Origin: Aporrectodea caliginosa
Lineage: Eukaryota; Annelida; Clitellata; Crassiclitellata; Lumbricidae
Length of the DNA stretch: 64,000 bases
NCBI GenBank assembly: GCA_020284085.1
Contig: JACEVL010000056.1
Span: 62,001 to 126,000 of the forward strand
Direction of reading: 5' to 3'
Within the stretch, counting starts at the first letter, position 1; each line of letters opens with the position of its first letter. Of the stretch, positions 12,301 through 21,740 are shown in pieces. The position numbers and the translations under genes are program-made. Under the pieces are notes generated by a model, which was not told the origin of the DNA, did not search any database, and saw nothing but the letters and a program-made list of their open reading frames with translations.

Positions 12301-13476
12301 TACAAACCTTGAAAAACTAGTTCTTCTTGTGAGACAGTAGCAGCCTCCTGCAGTTGAAAGAAAAACACAAACATCATCGATATATCCTCCAAAGTTCACC
12401 TGGCAAACCATATGTCATTGTCAAAATATTTCATGAACATTCTCACATATATATCAGACACTTAACCTGATTAAATAATTTCTTTTACGCAACACGTCTA
12501 TCTTGCATATGTAATGTAATGTATGTAACAAGACATTTACATTACATTACAACATCTATGTAAGAAAGACGTGTTGCGTAAAAGAAATTATTTAATCAGG
12601 TTAAGTGTCTGATATATATTGGAGAATATGTATTGTATTCATTGCTCAATTATAACTTACATAATAATAATAATAATTATAATAATGTTTGTTTAATTTC
12701 AAACTGACACAAACGCAGGATGATTACAAATCAATATGAACGGATGATCACAAGTTATTACAGGAGTCAAATTTAACTGTATAAGGCAGCCATGCAAGGC
12801 GCCCATCACGTCCTACATTTCATTTTACCAACACATCATCTCGCGAATGAATAGGCCGAGTGGACCGTTTTGGGAGGGCTGCGGGAAGCGATCCCGCTTC
12901 CTACTGCTCTTTACACCAGTGATGCTACCACTACTCTATGGAGAATCTAGATGCGTACAACTTTTCATCAGCCTTAGGAGATCTAAAGTTACCCACACTA
13001 CTCATCAATGGTCATTGATTTGAGAAAGCACAGTGTATTCATCAGATTGATCTTTGTCTACTTTGTTTAAAGTACCCAAGAGCCGAACCCAGGTCGACTC
13101 TTGACGTAAGAGCCGCCACGTTTACGACTAGGCCTCCGTACCACCTTCACTGCATGGGCATCTAAATGACGAAACGCACTTCAATCCATTTTTTCGCCAC
13201 TTGGGCAATGTAGTGCCGATAAAGTGCGACATGTCAGACAAAAACTGGCGTTAAAATTAAAATTAAATTCATATAGGCCGAGATCGAGAAAAGCAGGTAT
13301 GTCCAGTATAACTCCAAACTACCTTCCAAAACACTGCAAACATAAAAATTAAATGTACTTATGTCTACTTTTACAGCAGCTGTTATTACTACAGTTAAAG
13401 CTAGTCATCTAGATAAATAAATTAATAAACGTACAGTTTCATCCATTTGGAGAACAAAATTATTCTTTGACTCCAT
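6381..13476 (-). CDS. YIPF1/2-like: YIPF1/YIPF2-type Yip1-domain Golgi membrane protein, nine coding exons
   Basis: Spliced on the minus strand from exons 13476-13435, 12347-12308, 11405-11284, 10644-10476, 10040-9921, 8812-8658, 8307-8188, 7400-7338 and 6536-6381. All have GT/AG borders and compatible phases (987 nt, 328 residues plus stop). Human YIPF1/2 are about 306-316 aa. The cytosolic acidic N-terminus (NPEDSDEDDKADLLEGKKK) leads into family signature FWTFEYYQTFFDVD. Then come GPFWICTTLVFSMAIAGNLA, FGYWWLMPTLLYGLLWW, YGYSLAIYIPIS, LVMLGMALSGTVLIFTLWP and GAMAAVMLMHGLLAVGFM, giving five membrane segments. A Ser/Thr-rich lumenal tail (SALTTTTATV) ends at TAA 6381-6383. Known family role: Golgi/ER-Golgi trafficking with Rab GTPases. 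Introns carry MITEs and SINEs. YIPF1 versus YIPF2 cannot be decided; this may be the single pre-duplication orthologue. A candidate poly(A) signal lies at 5867-5872. Confidence 0.93.
6900..7195 (-). repeat. SINE family A copy with nested MITE
   Basis: Lies in the last YIPF intron. The reverse complement of 7115-7195 reads like a tRNA head (GGTGGTCTAGTGCGTAGGGT, then a GTTCAAATCC B box). It is interrupted by a short palindromic MITE at about 7060-7112 (ATTAACGACAAGAG ... CATCATTAAAGTG). Confidence 0.55.
7426..7627. mobile_element. hAT-type MITE, TIR CAGTGGCGTAAC
   Basis: A 202-bp element starting CAGTGGCGTAACTAAGGGGG and ending with CCTTCGTTACGCCACTG. It is flanked by a perfect 8-bp target duplication CGTATCAC (7418-7425 and 7628-7635), diagnostic of hAT insertions. 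Same family as 22652-22837. It sits in a YIPF intron with its end 25 bp upstream of the acceptor of exon 7400-7338. Confidence 0.92.
7895..8108 (-). repeat. SINE family A copy
   Basis: The reverse complement of 8040-8105 reads GATAGTCTAGTGGTTAGTG followed by a GGTTAAAATTCCC B-box-like block, a tRNA-derived head. The tail matches the copies at 5085 and 6900 (ACCAACAGTGTACGGTC block). Confidence 0.55.
9085..9425 (-). repeat. Two adjacent SINE family B copies (minus)
   Basis: On the minus strand both copies contain the block ACACTTCTGAACTTTGGAAG and one ends in a tail of TTGTATTGTA units. They match plus-strand copies at 24113-24345 and 62755-62955. The outer copy retains a tRNA-like start (GGTAGCCAAATGGACAGTG). 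Confidence 0.65.
9530..9735 (+). repeat. SINE family B copy (plus)
   Basis: Contains GACTTCTGAACTTTTTAAGG followed by AGGGCATTATC and the CAGCTGTATTATATTGTATT tail, in opposite orientation to the two copies just upstream. Located in a YIPF intron. Confidence 0.55.
10961..11050 (-). repeat. Dispersed ATTTATATAGCGCC repeat
   Basis: Carries the 14-mer at 10961-10974, then GGCAACTACTCACAAGCGCTCCC and CAGCCCGGGCAAAAAGG. The same architecture occurs at 39704-39800. It lies in a YIPF intron. Confidence 0.6.
12447..12619. mobile_element. Near-perfect 173-bp palindromic hairpin (foldback MITE)
   Basis: The outer arms, about 53 bp each, are perfect inverted repeats (ATATATATCAGACACTTAAC ... and its reverse complement ending 12619). 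The inner part continues as imperfect complement through a TGTAATGTAATGTA block. It lies in YIPF intron 1. No open frame. Confidence 0.9.
12695..12935. repeat. Dispersed repeat D, copy 2
   Basis: Second copy of the repeat at 3595-3800, with the same block order. Located in YIPF intron 1. Confidence 0.65.
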
Positions 13477-14585
13477 TTTCGTGTTGACGTTGGAACGTCC
13501 GTCAACATGTCACTCACAGTTGCTACTGCTCCGGCAACACTTAGGCTATACCTATAGAATAGAATAGAATAGAATAGAATAGAATAGAATAGAATAGAAT
13601 AGAATAGAATAGAATAGAATAGAATAGAATAGAATAGAATAGAATAGAATAGAATAGGATATTCCTTATTGTAGCAACCAATTGCAAACCGCCTTTGGGC
13701 TTACATGAAAGTTTAAAGGATTGCTTTTCTATTTGTAGATTTAACTATTTACGCGGTCTATTATTGTATACTAGATTATGTTAAATTTTCAACTAAAGTT
13801 ATTGCTGCTTCGAACTATTATTCTACAAGGAACATCCTTTATTATATAAATTTATTAGAATTTTTAAAGTTGTCTTAAAAATGCATCTATTTCGAAAATG
13901 CTCGCATCTTGCATTTGAACTTGTTATTATATTCAGCATTTTTACTACAAATAATTATTATGAAACCTGCTTGAAAAACAAAAGCATTATATAATAGTTT
14001 TAAAAGTTTATTTTTAATATGACAAAATTGTAAACTATTTTCTAGTAGTCGAAGATGGTAACAAGCTTAAGTTTAACGCCACAAATGCCACCAATGAATC
14101 TCCACAATGTCATACAATGTTGAATAAAAATTTGACATAGTCAGTAAATCACATAATTTTGCTTTTGATAAAGTTGTTTGAGAGACCCAAAGTTGCTTTT
14201 CTTCTAACTTTCTAACGCTGAAACTAGGGCGACTGCAGTATACTTACTAACAGCACTGGTAAGTAGGGCTTTGTGTGGGAAGTTGAACTAAATCGCGTCC
14301 ATATTAGAGCGATATTGAAATGTATTATTTCATCACGAATTGAAGTAAACTTTAGTCTAATTAAATAAACAAACTATGGATAAACAGTTTTCGTTTTAGC
14401 GTTTCAAAGCGCTAGTTTATTTACAGTTGTAAACTAAAGGCGGCCAACATGAACTGAATATTTAGTTCGTGATACCTGTACTACTCTATAGTACCTGTAG
14501 TTTAAACCCGACAGTAGTCTGCATCCGCATTCGTCAGCGTTCTGGAAGAGATTTCTTTCCATGTAGGCCTTACCAGACTACAAAG
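13477..14585. promoter_or_regulatory. Shared intergenic region between divergent YIPF and Sidekick genes
   Basis: The YIPF ATG (13476, minus) and the Sidekick ATG (14586, plus) face away from each other across 1,109 bp. A pentanucleotide array occupies about 100 bp of it. An in-frame TAG at 14463 shows the Sidekick frame is closed upstream, so the promoter and 5' UTR plausibly lie here. No TATA box was assigned with confidence. Confidence 0.5.
13555..13657. repeat. (AGAAT)n microsatellite
   Basis: About 20 uninterrupted AGAAT units between the two divergent gene starts. Confidence 0.98.
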
Positions 14586-17500
14586 ATGAAGTTATCGTGG
14601 AGTAATGTTGTGATCAATTTTGCGAAGGCATTCCTGGTGATCGTGCAGGCGATGGTATCCGCCCAAACAGGCGATTCTCCACCGACGGTATTCACCCAAC
14701 AACCACAAGGGGGTCTTCCAGAATTACGCGGCAACCGGAAAGTCCTGACATGCTCCGCCAACGGCATCCCGAGCCCTGTTTATCGGTGGATAAAGGACGG
14801 GGCTTTAGTCTCACAAAACAGCACTGACATGTCTCTACAGATAAGAAACATATCATTGTTGGACGCTGGTGTTTATCAGGGCATAGCAAGCAATGAACTT
14901 GGCGCTTTGCTCAGCGGTCGCGCAGCTGTGTCTGTCGCGTACATGGTGCCGTACAACACCAGTCGCGACTTTGTGGTTATCACGGCCAGGGAAGGACATG
15001 CTGGTATCATCAGCTTACCACCGTTAGGCTGCATCCCTCCTCCGACTATCCAGTGGAAGGAGCCGGGATGCAGCCCTGGCTCTCAGCAGGAATGCACCGG
15101 TTATACAATCACCGGAGAAAGCCTACGATATCACGTGACACAAAGCAATCAGTTAGTCATACTCGAAACAAGAGTTGTATTTGAAAATAATAAAACTTTT
15201 AAAGCAACCATAATAAACAGCTTCATACAGCAGAGCACGGACAGTCCTACTTATCTGCTGAGCGTGCAGGATAGCGGGAACCAAAATGGCGACATTCTTC
15301 CGGAGTTTGTTCTTCCGCCGAATTCAACAGTTGCGGTCCAGGGTGACGATATTGTGAAGCTTGAGTGCATTGCAAATGCCCGACCTTTGAACCTACTCAG
15401 CCTGAACTGGTATCGAAAAGTCAATGGGAACAAACAGCCCATTCAACAAGATAATAAATATGTGCTGTCATTATATCGAAGAACGTTGACGATTCGCGAA
15501 CCGTCGACCGCTGATTCAGGTCTGTACCAGTGTGAGGCTTCCTTCATCAAGCCAGGGCAGATCAATGCCTCACAACCGATTGTAGCCGAAGCAAATCTCA
15601 CCGTGTATGTGAGACCAAGCTTTGTGACAATTCCACCGTCGGAACTCGGCGTCGACATGGGCATGTCACAGATGCTGCAGTGCCAAGCGCTCGGCGTTCC
15701 TGCACCAACGGTAAAGTGGTATCGAAATTCAGTGTTGATTGATGATGCCACGAACGATCGCTACCAGTTGGCGAGCAATGGAAGTTTGAAATTACTCAAC
15801 GTCACGACTAGAGACTCTGGTGTTTTCCAGTGTTTCGTCACGAACAGTGCCGGTGAACTGAGCACGTCAACCTGGCTATTGGTTGGAACGTCAGGGCCAG
15901 AGATTGTTACTTCCCCGCAGAATGTTTCTGTCTTAACCGGAGACAGTGCCCGGTTCATGTGTGAAGCCAATGGAGCACCAAAACCTGTAATCCGTTGGTC
16001 GAGGGTTACGTCCGGTGTTGTTACCGAGCTGACGGTTAGCACTGCGCACATTCAGTTGCTCGGTGGCGAACTTCTGATTCCTGTTACGGAAGTCGGCGAT
16101 GAAGGCATGTACATCTGTAACGCTACCAACTCATTTGGCAATGACCTGGCACAAGCTTTTCTGACCATCACAATCCGAACGCGTATTGATAGACCGCCAC
16201 AGAGTTTGTCTGTTATTAAATCGCTGAGTGCCATCTTCCAGTGTGGCGTAACCAAAGATCCTTCGGTGACTGTTGTTTGGCATTGGTTTCTCAAGGATAC
16301 AGAGATACAGTCGACGCCAGACTCGCGCTGGACCATTCAAGCTGACGGGAGTTTAGAGGTGCGCAACGTTCGAAACGACGACATCGGCAACTACACTTGC
16401 GTTGTCGTCTCGATTGGAGGCAATGCCACGGCTTCAGCCAGTCTTAAAGTCATTGAACTGCCTTCCGCTCCTGTAATTACGTCGGTGCAGCTCAGTCCTG
16501 GCTCGAACAGGTCCATCGACATTGCCTGGAACCCTGGGTTTGACGGTCTCAGCCCTGTCAAGAGCTTTATTTTGCGATACCGTGTTGTTACCCCATCGGG
16601 AACAGACGTATGGAAAATAGCAACCAGCAGCATTGCTCCTGATCAGCGTACCTACACTCTGACTGACCTGAAACCTGCGAAATCTTATCAGTTTACAATC
16701 AGTGCCGTAAATGATGTGGGTGAAAGCCCTCAAGGCAACCCTAGTCCTGTGATATCTTTGCCACAGCAACCCCCGAGTGGACCGCCCCGTAGTTTTACCG
16801 GAAGCCCAAGGTCGAACAGTTCAATTCTTCTCCAGTGGCAGGCACCAGATCCTGAACTGATGAATGGGGACCTTTTGGGTTATACCATACGCTACAAGCC
16901 ATCTGGTTATCCAGATTCTACCATTTCCACGATAAACCTGACAACTTACCAAGATGACGTTGTGTATGAGTTGACTGGTCTGATCGTCTTCCAAGAATAC
17001 GAAGTCGCCGTCGCTGCTTTTAATTCCAAAGGAGTCGGTGTGTACTGCGGCAGTCTGTTCATCAGGACATTCGAAGGAATACCTAGCTTGCCACCAACAG
17101 AGCTTGTGGTGATTGCTGTTAATTCGACGACATTTAACATTTCGTGGTTGCCTCCAAACCCCCAGTACATTAATGGAATCAACCAGGGTTACAAGATATT
17201 TGCACAGGAGGTGAATGCCACTGTTAGAATGACTTGGGTTGTGCTCTCTAAAACAAACAATATGCTCGGTCAGCAGACAGCATACCTGACAAATCTGCGA
17301 AAATTCACGCTCTATTCAGTCAGCATTTCGTGTTTCACTTCACAGGGAGATGGGCCTCTGAGCGCTTCTGTGACTCTTCAGACTTTGGAAGATATCCCTG
17401 ACCAGGTTAGCAATCTTAGCTTCACAAACATCATGGACACCTCACTGACAGTTGTCTGGTCACCTCCTCTGACTGTTAACGGAATTCTAACCGGCTATAC

Positions 17501-20500
17501 TCTGACGTACATGAAGAAGGACTTACTCGAGACAAAAGTTACGACTGAGCTCAATGCGAGCGTTTTGAATTTCACCGTCACTGGACTTGCGCCTACTACC
17601 ACGTACACCATATCCATCTGGGCCAGCACTCGCGTTGGAGCGGGGCGGTCAAGGTCGGCTGACATCCGGTCGGGTGTAACGCCGGTTCTACCCTCTGCTC
17701 CGACCAGCCTGGCAGTAACGAACATCGGAGACCGATCTGTCTTGCTGCAGTTTGTTCCAGGATTCAGTGGATACACTTCGATTTCTCGATGGATTATAGA
17801 AGGCCAAACAAACGAAAACACTCTGCAGAACAGTTGGATTACGATTTACACCACAAGTGATCCAGATGCGACCGTACTCACGGTCCTTGGTCTCCGACCG
17901 TTCACGAGGTACAGGTTGCGGGTAATCGCAGAGAACATCGCAGGCCAAAGCAATGCGAGCGAGCCTACCGGATGGTTCGATACTCTGCAGGCCTTGCCCT
18001 CCGCGCCCCCTAGTGATGTTACGGTCAGGGCAATAAACGAAACATCCATTCGCATTCGATGGATGGTGCTCCCACGGACCTCCTGGAACGGCGACGGCCG
18101 TGGGTATGTCGTCCAGTGGAAGCTACAGTCCAGTTCAAACTTCAGCAACTCTGTGACCATTACAGATGAGAATGCAAATTCATATCAGCTGAATGACCTG
18201 AGGAAATACACAAAATACGACGTGCGGGTCGCAGCATTCAACAGCATCGGTGTTGGCAGCTACAGTCCTACTGCCTCTGATCAAACAATGCAGTCGACCC
18301 CGTCTTCTGGCCCTGCTGATGTTGCAGCCGTAACCCTAAGTTCGACGGTGGTCCATGTGTCCTGGGGTAACATTTCAGAGGACAACAGAAATGGCCTCAT
18401 CCTCGGATATAAGGTCGTATACCACCTGTCGTCCGACCCTTCGCACAAACTTGTGAAATCAGTGAATGACAGCTTGTTGAAAGAAGTAAACGTCACTGGA
18501 CTGAGGAAGTTCTCGTGGTATAGTTTCCGTGTGCTGGCATATACCAGCATTGGTGATGGTGTTCCTAGCCAGCCACCGGTGCAGGCAATGACTTTTGAGG
18601 ACGTTCCTGGACCACCGTCGAGTGTGTATTTTCCAGACGTGACGGAGACCACGGCTCGAATGGTGTGGAGTCCTCCGAGAGAGCCGAACGGAAATCTGAC
18701 TGGCTACAAAGTGGCATACGGTGCAAGATCTGACCCTCAAGATTTTCCTTTTGCAGACAATCAACTTGGCGTTGATGACCGTAGCTACATGGCAATGAAT
18801 CTGGTCCGGCAGTCATATTACGTCTTCAACGTCACTGCTCGTACAACGCTCGGTTGGGGCGAACCAGCGCAGGTGGTTGTTTTCACCATTGCCGAAAGAA
18901 AGGCGCCAGAGGCTCCAAACAAACCATTCGTTTCACAGGTGGGTGACAGGTGGGCCGTCATCAATTGGACGCCGAGGGGTGATGGGTATGGTCCGATACG
19001 CAACTTCTCGATTGAGAGTCAGATGAGTGATGGATCGTTCATGAGGATCGACGACTACATCGATGCTAACCGTCGAGATTTCAGAGCTACGGATCTGAAG
19101 CCAAACAGCGTCTACCGGTTCCGAGTGACCGCGTTCAACGACATCGGACCAAGCAACTACAGTGAATCCTCTGATGCGGTCCAGACGGATGCCTCTGCTC
19201 CGGAGGGTGCTCCAACTATAACAAGCATCGTCACGGAAACGGCAACATCCATGCGGGTTTCTTGGCAACCGCCTCCGGAGGCGACTTGGAACGGAGCGTT
19301 GCTGGGGTACGATGTCGCCTACCGAGAGGGAAATTCGGATGAACCGTGGCAGATACTGACAGTCAACAACCCTCGCCAGTACTCTGCCATCGTCAGCAAC
19401 GTCCAGTTATTTGTGGTCTATGAAGTGAAGGTGAGAGCATTCAACAGCAAAGGGAGTAGCGATTATAGTCTTATATCTACGATTTACTTGGAGATTGCCC
19501 CCACAGGCCCTGTTCTGAATTTGCGAATGATGAATGTTACTTCCACGTCGGCTCTTGTTGCATGGGAACCACCTCCGAAGTCACAGTGGAATGGAAACAT
19601 CCTTGGATACAAGGTTTTCTACTGGGCTACGCAGTCTCGAGAAAACTCTTCAGGTGTTTTGATCGTACAAGGGTCAGACACTAGTGCCGATATTAACAGT
19701 CTGTTTCCATATACCAATTACACTATAACAGTTTTGGCTTTCAACATGGCAGGCGACGGGCCAAACATTACACTACCGTTGAATGTGACCACAAGCCAGG
19801 ATGTTCCAGGTCCTCCCGGTTCCTTGTTGTTTGTTGTTCCGAGTCCAAATTCGCTGAACATCAGCTGGGATCCACCACTTCTTCCTAACGGAATAATCGA
19901 GATGTACGAAGTTTCGTTCCACCAGTACTTCCAGTTGGATGGCGTGACCAAAAGCGTCCAGGTTCTGCTTTCGCCCGAAAAAACAAACTATTTTACTCAG
20001 CCGTTAATCGAAGACATGACCTACAATTTCAGTATTCGTGCTCGAACTTCAGTCGGTTGGGGCCAGCCAAGCACGGCCCGTGTGACCATCGGGCCTCAAC
20101 CAGGCAGCCCAGAGGCCCCAAGTAAACCCACCTACGCGGTTGACGATAAGTCGGTTCAACTGACGTGGGTTTACGGAAAGCCAGGCAACTTCCCAGAGAC
20201 GGGATGCCTTGTGCAGGTACAGGAAAAGTCATCATCCATCTGGGAAACAAAAGTAACGTCCGTAACTCCTGTCGTGACTGCATCCATCAGTTTCCTCGCC
20301 ATCAAACCAAAGACGGACTACCGCTTTCGTGTCATCGCCATCAACGCTCGCGGCATCAGTCCCCCGAGCGAAGCCACCGCTTACGTTCGCTCGGTGGACG
20401 TGCTCGCCGAAGCGAACAAACCGTTCTACCAGCAATGGTGGTTCCTCGTCATCGTCGCGCTGATCGGCGTCATCATCATCATTCTCGTGACGTCGTGTCT

Positions 20501-21095
20501 CTGCATAACTGGGCGTCGTTACCGCTCGCAGCGAAAGAAGACCGAGAAACCGACGAACAGTCTTCCGCGGACGACGCTCCAGTTGAACCAGATCCAGAAC
20601 CCTGAAACAAACACCGACAATGACTTCTCTGTCTTCGAAGTCCGTCGTCCAAACCGCAGCAGCCAGCGAACGCTGACCGGAGTGCCGTCGACCTCCAACT
20701 CAAGGACAAACCTGTCTTCCAGGTCTGCGCGCAATCTTCCACATCCGCCAAGGCCGAGCCCCGGTCGGGTCAACTACAACTTTGACGACGAACGGAAGTC
20801 GTCGCCCGACAGCAGCAGCCTGTCGGAAAAGGCGTCAGACGTCAGCACTGCCAGATCCGACAGCGACGACGATGGCGAGAAAGGTTCGCCGACACCTCCG
20901 ACTTTTCCGAGTCACTACGTCAGTGGCAATGTAAAGAATTCACTTGGTCGACGAAATACGTACAATCCGTACAGCTTTACGGATAGCGAACAGGACGGCA
21001 GTCAGTATGCCATGAGCCTAAATGGCGGCCACGTCATGATTAACAATGTCGCTGGATCGCGAGCGCCTCTACCGGGCTTTTCGTCATTTGTTTAA
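14586..21095 (+). CDS. sdk: Sidekick, Ig/fibronectin-III homophilic adhesion receptor, single exon
   Basis: 2,169 residues in one uninterrupted frame. The ATG at 14586 is chosen because it starts a signal peptide (MKLSWSNVVINFAKAFLVIV) and upstream codons have no ATG before an in-frame TAG. Approximate order: six Ig domains (33-122, 123-225, 238-342, 343-434, 437-529, 531-623); thirteen FN3 domains (about 624-1935), many opening with the D/LPSxPP linker type and containing NG...LGYxVxY strands; one TM helix (1951-1974, WWFLVIVALIGVIIIILV); a Ser-rich cytoplasmic tail ending GFSSFV, the conserved Sidekick PDZ-binding terminus. Size and architecture match fly Sdk (about 2,220) and vertebrate SDK1/2 (about 2,170-2,210). 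Known role: homophilic adhesion at synapses and tricellular junctions. Odd points: no introns, where vertebrate SDK genes have dozens, and the second Ig1 cysteine is replaced by Gly99 (YQGIASN). A candidate poly(A) signal AATAAA lies at 21896-21901. Confidence 0.97.
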   Translation: MKLSWSNVVINFAKAFLVIVQAMVSAQTGDSPPTVFTQQPQGGLPELRGNRKVLTCSANGIPSPVYRWIKDGALVSQNSTDMSLQIRNISLLDAGVYQGIASNELGALLSGRAAVSVAYMVPYNTSRDFVVITAREGHAGIISLPPLGCIPPPTIQWKEPGCSPGSQQECTGYTITGESLRYHVTQSNQLVILETRVVFENNKTFKATIINSFIQQSTDSPTYLLSVQDSGNQNGDILPEFVLPPNSTVAVQGDDIVKLECIANARPLNLLSLNWYRKVNGNKQPIQQDNKYVLSLYRRTLTIREPSTADSGLYQCEASFIKPGQINASQPIVAEANLTVYVRPSFVTIPPSELGVDMGMSQMLQCQALGVPAPTVKWYRNSVLIDDATNDRYQLASNGSLKLLNVTTRDSGVFQCFVTNSAGELSTSTWLLVGTSGPEIVTSPQNVSVLTGDSARFMCEANGAPKPVIRWSRVTSGVVTELTVSTAHIQLLGGELLIPVTEVGDEGMYICNATNSFGNDLAQAFLTITIRTRIDRPPQSLSVIKSLSAIFQCGVTKDPSVTVVWHWFLKDTEIQSTPDSRWTIQADGSLEVRNVRNDDIGNYTCVVVSIGGNATASASLKVIELPSAPVITSVQLSPGSNRSIDIAWNPGFDGLSPVKSFILRYRVVTPSGTDVWKIATSSIAPDQRTYTLTDLKPAKSYQFTISAVNDVGESPQGNPSPVISLPQQPPSGPPRSFTGSPRSNSSILLQWQAPDPELMNGDLLGYTIRYKPSGYPDSTISTINLTTYQDDVVYELTGLIVFQEYEVAVAAFNSKGVGVYCGSLFIRTFEGIPSLPPTELVVIAVNSTTFNISWLPPNPQYINGINQGYKIFAQEVNATVRMTWVVLSKTNNMLGQQTAYLTNLRKFTLYSVSISCFTSQGDGPLSASVTLQTLEDIPDQVSNLSFTNIMDTSLTVVWSPPLTVNGILTGYTLTYMKKDLLETKVTTELNASVLNFTVTGLAPTTTYTISIWASTRVGAGRSRSADIRSGVTPVLPSAPTSLAVTNIGDRSVLLQFVPGFSGYTSISRWIIEGQTNENTLQNSWITIYTTSDPDATVLTVLGLRPFTRYRLRVIAENIAGQSNASEPTGWFDTLQALPSAPPSDVTVRAINETSIRIRWMVLPRTSWNGDGRGYVVQWKLQSSSNFSNSVTITDENANSYQLNDLRKYTKYDVRVAAFNSIGVGSYSPTASDQTMQSTPSSGPADVAAVTLSSTVVHVSWGNISEDNRNGLILGYKVVYHLSSDPSHKLVKSVNDSLLKEVNVTGLRKFSWYSFRVLAYTSIGDGVPSQPPVQAMTFEDVPGPPSSVYFPDVTETTARMVWSPPREPNGNLTGYKVAYGARSDPQDFPFADNQLGVDDRSYMAMNLVRQSYYVFNVTARTTLGWGEPAQVVVFTIAERKAPEAPNKPFVSQVGDRWAVINWTPRGDGYGPIRNFSIESQMSDGSFMRIDDYIDANRRDFRATDLKPNSVYRFRVTAFNDIGPSNYSESSDAVQTDASAPEGAPTITSIVTETATSMRVSWQPPPEATWNGALLGYDVAYREGNSDEPWQILTVNNPRQYSAIVSNVQLFVVYEVKVRAFNSKGSSDYSLISTIYLEIAPTGPVLNLRMMNVTSTSALVAWEPPPKSQWNGNILGYKVFYWATQSRENSSGVLIVQGSDTSADINSLFPYTNYTITVLAFNMAGDGPNITLPLNVTTSQDVPGPPGSLLFVVPSPNSLNISWDPPLLPNGIIEMYEVSFHQYFQLDGVTKSVQVLLSPEKTNYFTQPLIEDMTYNFSIRARTSVGWGQPSTARVTIGPQPGSPEAPSKPTYAVDDKSVQLTWVYGKPGNFPETGCLVQVQEKSSSIWETKVTSVTPVVTASISFLAIKPKTDYRFRVIAINARGISPPSEATAYVRSVDVLAEANKPFYQQWWFLVIVALIGVIIIILVTSCLCITGRRYRSQRKKTEKPTNSLPRTTLQLNQIQNPETNTDNDFSVFEVRRPNRSSQRTLTGVPSTSNSRTNLSSRSARNLPHPPRPSPGRVNYNFDDERKSSPDSSSLSEKASDVSTARSDSDDDGEKGSPTPPTFPSHYVSGNVKNSLGRRNTYNPYSFTDSEQDGSQYAMSLNGGHVMINNVAGSRAPLPGFSSFV

Positions 21096-21163
21096 CACTT
21101 TAATGACGAGAGTGTGCTAAAAGCGACTGGGAAACCAATGCAGCTCGTCGTTAAAGTGTTAAT
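21092..21163. mobile_element. Short palindromic MITE overlapping the Sidekick stop codon
   Basis: 19-bp inverted repeats TTAACACTTTAATGACGAG (21092-21110) and CTCGTCGTTAAAGTGTTAA (21145-21163) with one mismatch. Related copies or halves lie at 5349-5405, 6815-6865, 7060-7112 and 55108-55180. The Sidekick TAA (21093-21095) lies inside the left terminal TTAA. Confidence 0.8.
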
Positions 21164-21301
21164 TGATGACTTTCTTCTCTTATTTTTAAGATCAAATCAG
21201 GGTTATTATGTTTTTCAGTGTTTGCATAAAACTGCCCTTACCCAAAGAAATGGGATCTGCTCTAGACATTTGTCATCAGTGACTGTTGTCTTGTCTTGTC
21301 T

Positions 21302-21740
21302 TCAACCATCCTCGATCCGAGGGTTGGTCGCTCCATGGACAAGTCTTCTCCACCTCTTTCTATCTTCCGTCTCCGTCAACAATCGATGAAAAGGCATATT
21401 CATCCACATGCTGATGTTGTTAAGCCATCCCATTCTCGGTCTTCCCCGTGTCCTTGCTCCTGGTACAGTTCCCTGTATGATCTCCTTTTCCAGGCAGTTT
21501 CCCTGTTTCCTCATCAAATGCCCAAAGTATGTAAGTTTCCTTCTTTTAATCTGATTGAGTAGACTTCTTTCCGTTCCTGTTTTCTCTAACACCCACTCAT
21601 TTGTTCTTTTTCTATCCATGACACTCTCAGAATCTGTCTTAGGCTTTTCATTTCAAACGCATTTATTCTTTCTTCCTCTTTTTTCTTGATAGTCCAACTT
21701 TCACACCCGTATGTTGCCACTGGCCAGTGACTGTTGCAAA
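21302..21740 (-). pseudogene. LINE reverse-transcriptase C-terminal fragment, frameshifted
   Basis: Minus-strand translation shows YGCESWTIKKKEEERINAFE and, after a one-base frame change near 21610, LNQIKRRKLTYFGHLMR then GARTRGRPRMGWLNNI. These are hallmarks of the C-terminal region of RTE/BovB-like LINE polyproteins. It lies downstream of Sidekick in antisense, so it would be in that gene's 3' UTR if the 21896 poly(A) signal is used. Confidence 0.8.

Noticed and set aside
13555..13657. Regular repeat array considered as CRISPR-like
   Set aside because: A pure 5-bp microsatellite without spacers, in an animal genome.
14469..14585. Longer Sidekick N-terminus starting at 14469
   Set aside because: It begins with GTG and has no ATG before 14586. 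The signal peptide starts at 14586.
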